A stretch of DNA of 35,986 nucleotides from Chitinophagaceae bacterium (lineage in GTDB: Bacteria > Bacteroidota > Bacteroidia > Chitinophagales > Chitinophagaceae), in contig JAHEMN010000011.1 in NCBI GenBank assembly GCA_024643645.1, forward strand, positions 8,766 to 44,751, given 5' to 3'. The notes beneath the pieces are model-generated. The model was not told where the DNA came from. It made no database searches and saw only the letters and a list, made by a program, of their open reading frames with translations. Positions within the stretch are counted from its first letter, which is position 1. Every line of letters starts with the position of its first letter. This document shows, piece by piece, positions 34,805 to 35,986 of this stretch. The position numbers and the translations under genes are program-made.

Positions 34805-35986
34805 CTACAATACTATGTTCTGCACAAGGTTGCTTTTAGCAGGATAATCAGTATTAAAATGCAATCCCCTGCTTTCTTTACGGAAGCTGGCTCCTTTTAC
34901 AATCAAATAACCTACAGTGATCATATTTCGCAGTTCTAATAATTGCGGAGAAACGGTAGTGCTTTCATATAATCTTTCTGTTTCTTCCCATAGAAGATCT
35001 AATCGTCGCATAGCTCTTTGTAAACGGATATTATTACGTACAATACCAACATAATCACTCATCAGCAATTGCAATTCCTTCAGGCTTTGTGTGATCAAGA
35101 TCATTTCTTTTGGTTCTGATGTTCCCTTAGCATTCCAATCCGGTATCTGGTTTTCAATACTTTCCCAGTTCACAAAAGAGGATGTAAAAGATTCAGCTAA
35201 AACAGAAGTGCTATCCAAAAAACAACGATGGGCAAAAACCATTGCTTCCAGCAATGAATTACTGGCAAGCCGGTTGGCACCATGCAAACCAGTAGAGGAA
35301 CATTCCCCACAAGCATATAAATTCTTAATAGAACTTCTGCCCCACTCATTGGTTTTTATTCCACCGCAACTATAATGTGCAGCAGGCGCCACTGGTATCA
35401 TTTGCTTTGTAATATCAATTCCTATTGATAAACATTTTTCATAAATATTAGGAAAGTGTTCTATAAATTTTTCTTTATCAAAATGCCTGCAATCCAACCA
35501 TACATGCTCCGTACCATTGATCTTCATTTCACTATCTATAGCCCTTGCCACAATATCTCTTGGAGCAAGATCTTTCAGATCATGGTATTTTTCCATAAAA
35601 GCCTCACCATGTTTGTTACGAAGTATACCACCATCACCTCTCACAGCTTCAGTAATTAAAAATGCATGGCCACTGGCACCAGCCTCAAATAATGCTGTTG
35701 GGTGAAATTGAATAAACTCCATATTTTCAACCCTGCCTTTTGCACGGTATACCATCGATACGCCATCACCAGTGGCAATTGAAGGATTTGTAGTTGTTCG
35801 ATACACCTGCCCGTTTCCTCCGGTTGCCAGCAGAGTGATCTTGGAAAGGATCTTTTCTATTTTATTAGTTGCAAGATTTAAAACATACACTCCAAAACAT
35901 TCCACATCAGGTGTAGATTTATTTACCAGGTAACCCAGATGGTGTTGTGTAATAATATCAACAACAAAACAATGCTGAATGAATTC
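34805..35986 (-). CDS. nadB: L-aspartate oxidase NadB (5'-truncated by window)
   Basis: The frame is open to the window edge, so roughly 135 N-terminal residues are missing from an expected length of about 530; 393 residues are visible. The protein oxidises L-aspartate to iminoaspartate, the first step of de novo NAD synthesis. Motifs of the FAD/succinate-dehydrogenase-flavoprotein fold are clear: [70 protein letters not shown], and [20 protein letters not shown]. The helical C-terminal domain ends with [17 protein letters not shown]. Visible residues at the far 5' end ([13 protein letters not shown]) match the FAD-domain region of NadB. The expected neighbours nadA and nadC are not in the window. 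Confidence 0.93.
   Translation of the reverse strand, partial: EFIQHCFVVDIITQHHLGYLVNKSTPDVECFGVYVLNLATNKIEKILSKITLLATGGNGQVYRTTTNPSIATGDGVSMVYRAKGRVENMEFIQFHPTALFEAGASGHAFLITEAVRGDGGILRNKHGEAFMEKYHDLKDLAPRDIVARAIDSEMKINGTEHVWLDCRHFDKEKFIEHFPNIYEKCLSIGIDITKQMIPVAPAAHYSCGGIKTNEWGRSSIKNLYACGECSSTGLHGANRLASNSLLEAMVFAHRCFLDSTSVLAESFTSSFVNWESIENQIPDWNAKGTSEPKEMILITQSLKELQLLMSDYVGIVRNNIRLQRAMRRLDLLWEETERLYESTTVSPQLLELRNMITVGYLIVKGASFRKESRGLHFNTDYPAKSNLVQNIVL

Noticed and set aside
35981-35986. GAATTC at the window end as a cloning junction
   Set aside because: A six-base site occurs by chance often in AT-rich DNA, and the nadB frame reads through it in a homologous way.
1-35986. tRNA, rRNA, insertion sequences, phage genes
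   Set aside because: No cloverleaf ends (CCA or TTCGA arms), no transposase or integrase motifs, and no phage structural genes were found on reading both strands.

Overview
The window is AT-rich and densely coded, and looks like chromosome from a Bacteroidota species, most likely a member of Chitinophagaceae or a near relative. The evidence is a gliding/type IX secretion sorting domain on a very large secreted protease, start-proximal promoter elements of the Bacteroidota TAnnTTTG type, almost no Shine-Dalgarno signals, a TonB-plug protein without a barrel, and families typical of the phylum (CstB-like persulfide dioxygenase, DUF2490, IcmF). The genus assignment is inference. I see no phage, insertion sequence, CRISPR array, tRNA or rRNA.

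Layout. 1-813: end of a transketolase C-terminal subunit gene. 942-2777: an ECF sigma factor, a membrane protein with three 'GYF' repeats that is a candidate anti-sigma factor, and a small Spy-like exported protein. 2879-4423: a secreted sulfatase, convergent with a minus-strand block (4440-11944) holding a GH63-type glycosidase, a lipoprotein N-acetylmuramoyl-alanine amidase, a DEAD-box helicase, an Smr protein and an 803-codon MG2/TonB-plug protein. 12050-15427: fused isobutyryl-CoA mutase IcmF. 15513-17871: a sugar kinase fused to a RapZ C-terminal domain, followed by a MurU-like nucleotidyltransferase, a probable amino-sugar/MurNAc salvage pair. 17952-19907: M1 aminopeptidase. 19951-22973: TetR regulator, SulP anion transporter and beta-carbonic anhydrase around a perfect 29-bp palindrome. 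23034-24186: DUF2490 protein and RidA. 24347-29356: a 1669-residue M36 metalloprotease with Ig-like repeats. 29786-31065: a degenerate 3-hydroxyacyl-CoA dehydrogenase relative coupled to TsaB. 31176-32995: ArsR regulator and CstB-like persulfide dioxygenase/sulfurtransferase. 33071-35986 (minus): an oxygenase-like protein, an LpxL-type acyltransferase and L-aspartate oxidase (partial).

Functional threads. Cell-wall recycling is suggested by the amidase and by the kinase-RapZ/MurU pair. Inorganic carbon supply is suggested by SulP plus carbonic anhydrase under a TetR protein. Sulfide/persulfide detoxification is suggested by ArsR-CstB. Polymer degradation is suggested by the sulfatase, the GH63 enzyme, M1 and M36. 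The most unusual items are the kinase-RapZ fusion with its nucleotidyltransferase neighbour, the GYF-repeat candidate anti-sigma factor, and the cysteine-free ArsR next to a sulfur-oxidation gene. All functional calls come from motif recognition in the translated sequence; no database search was run.
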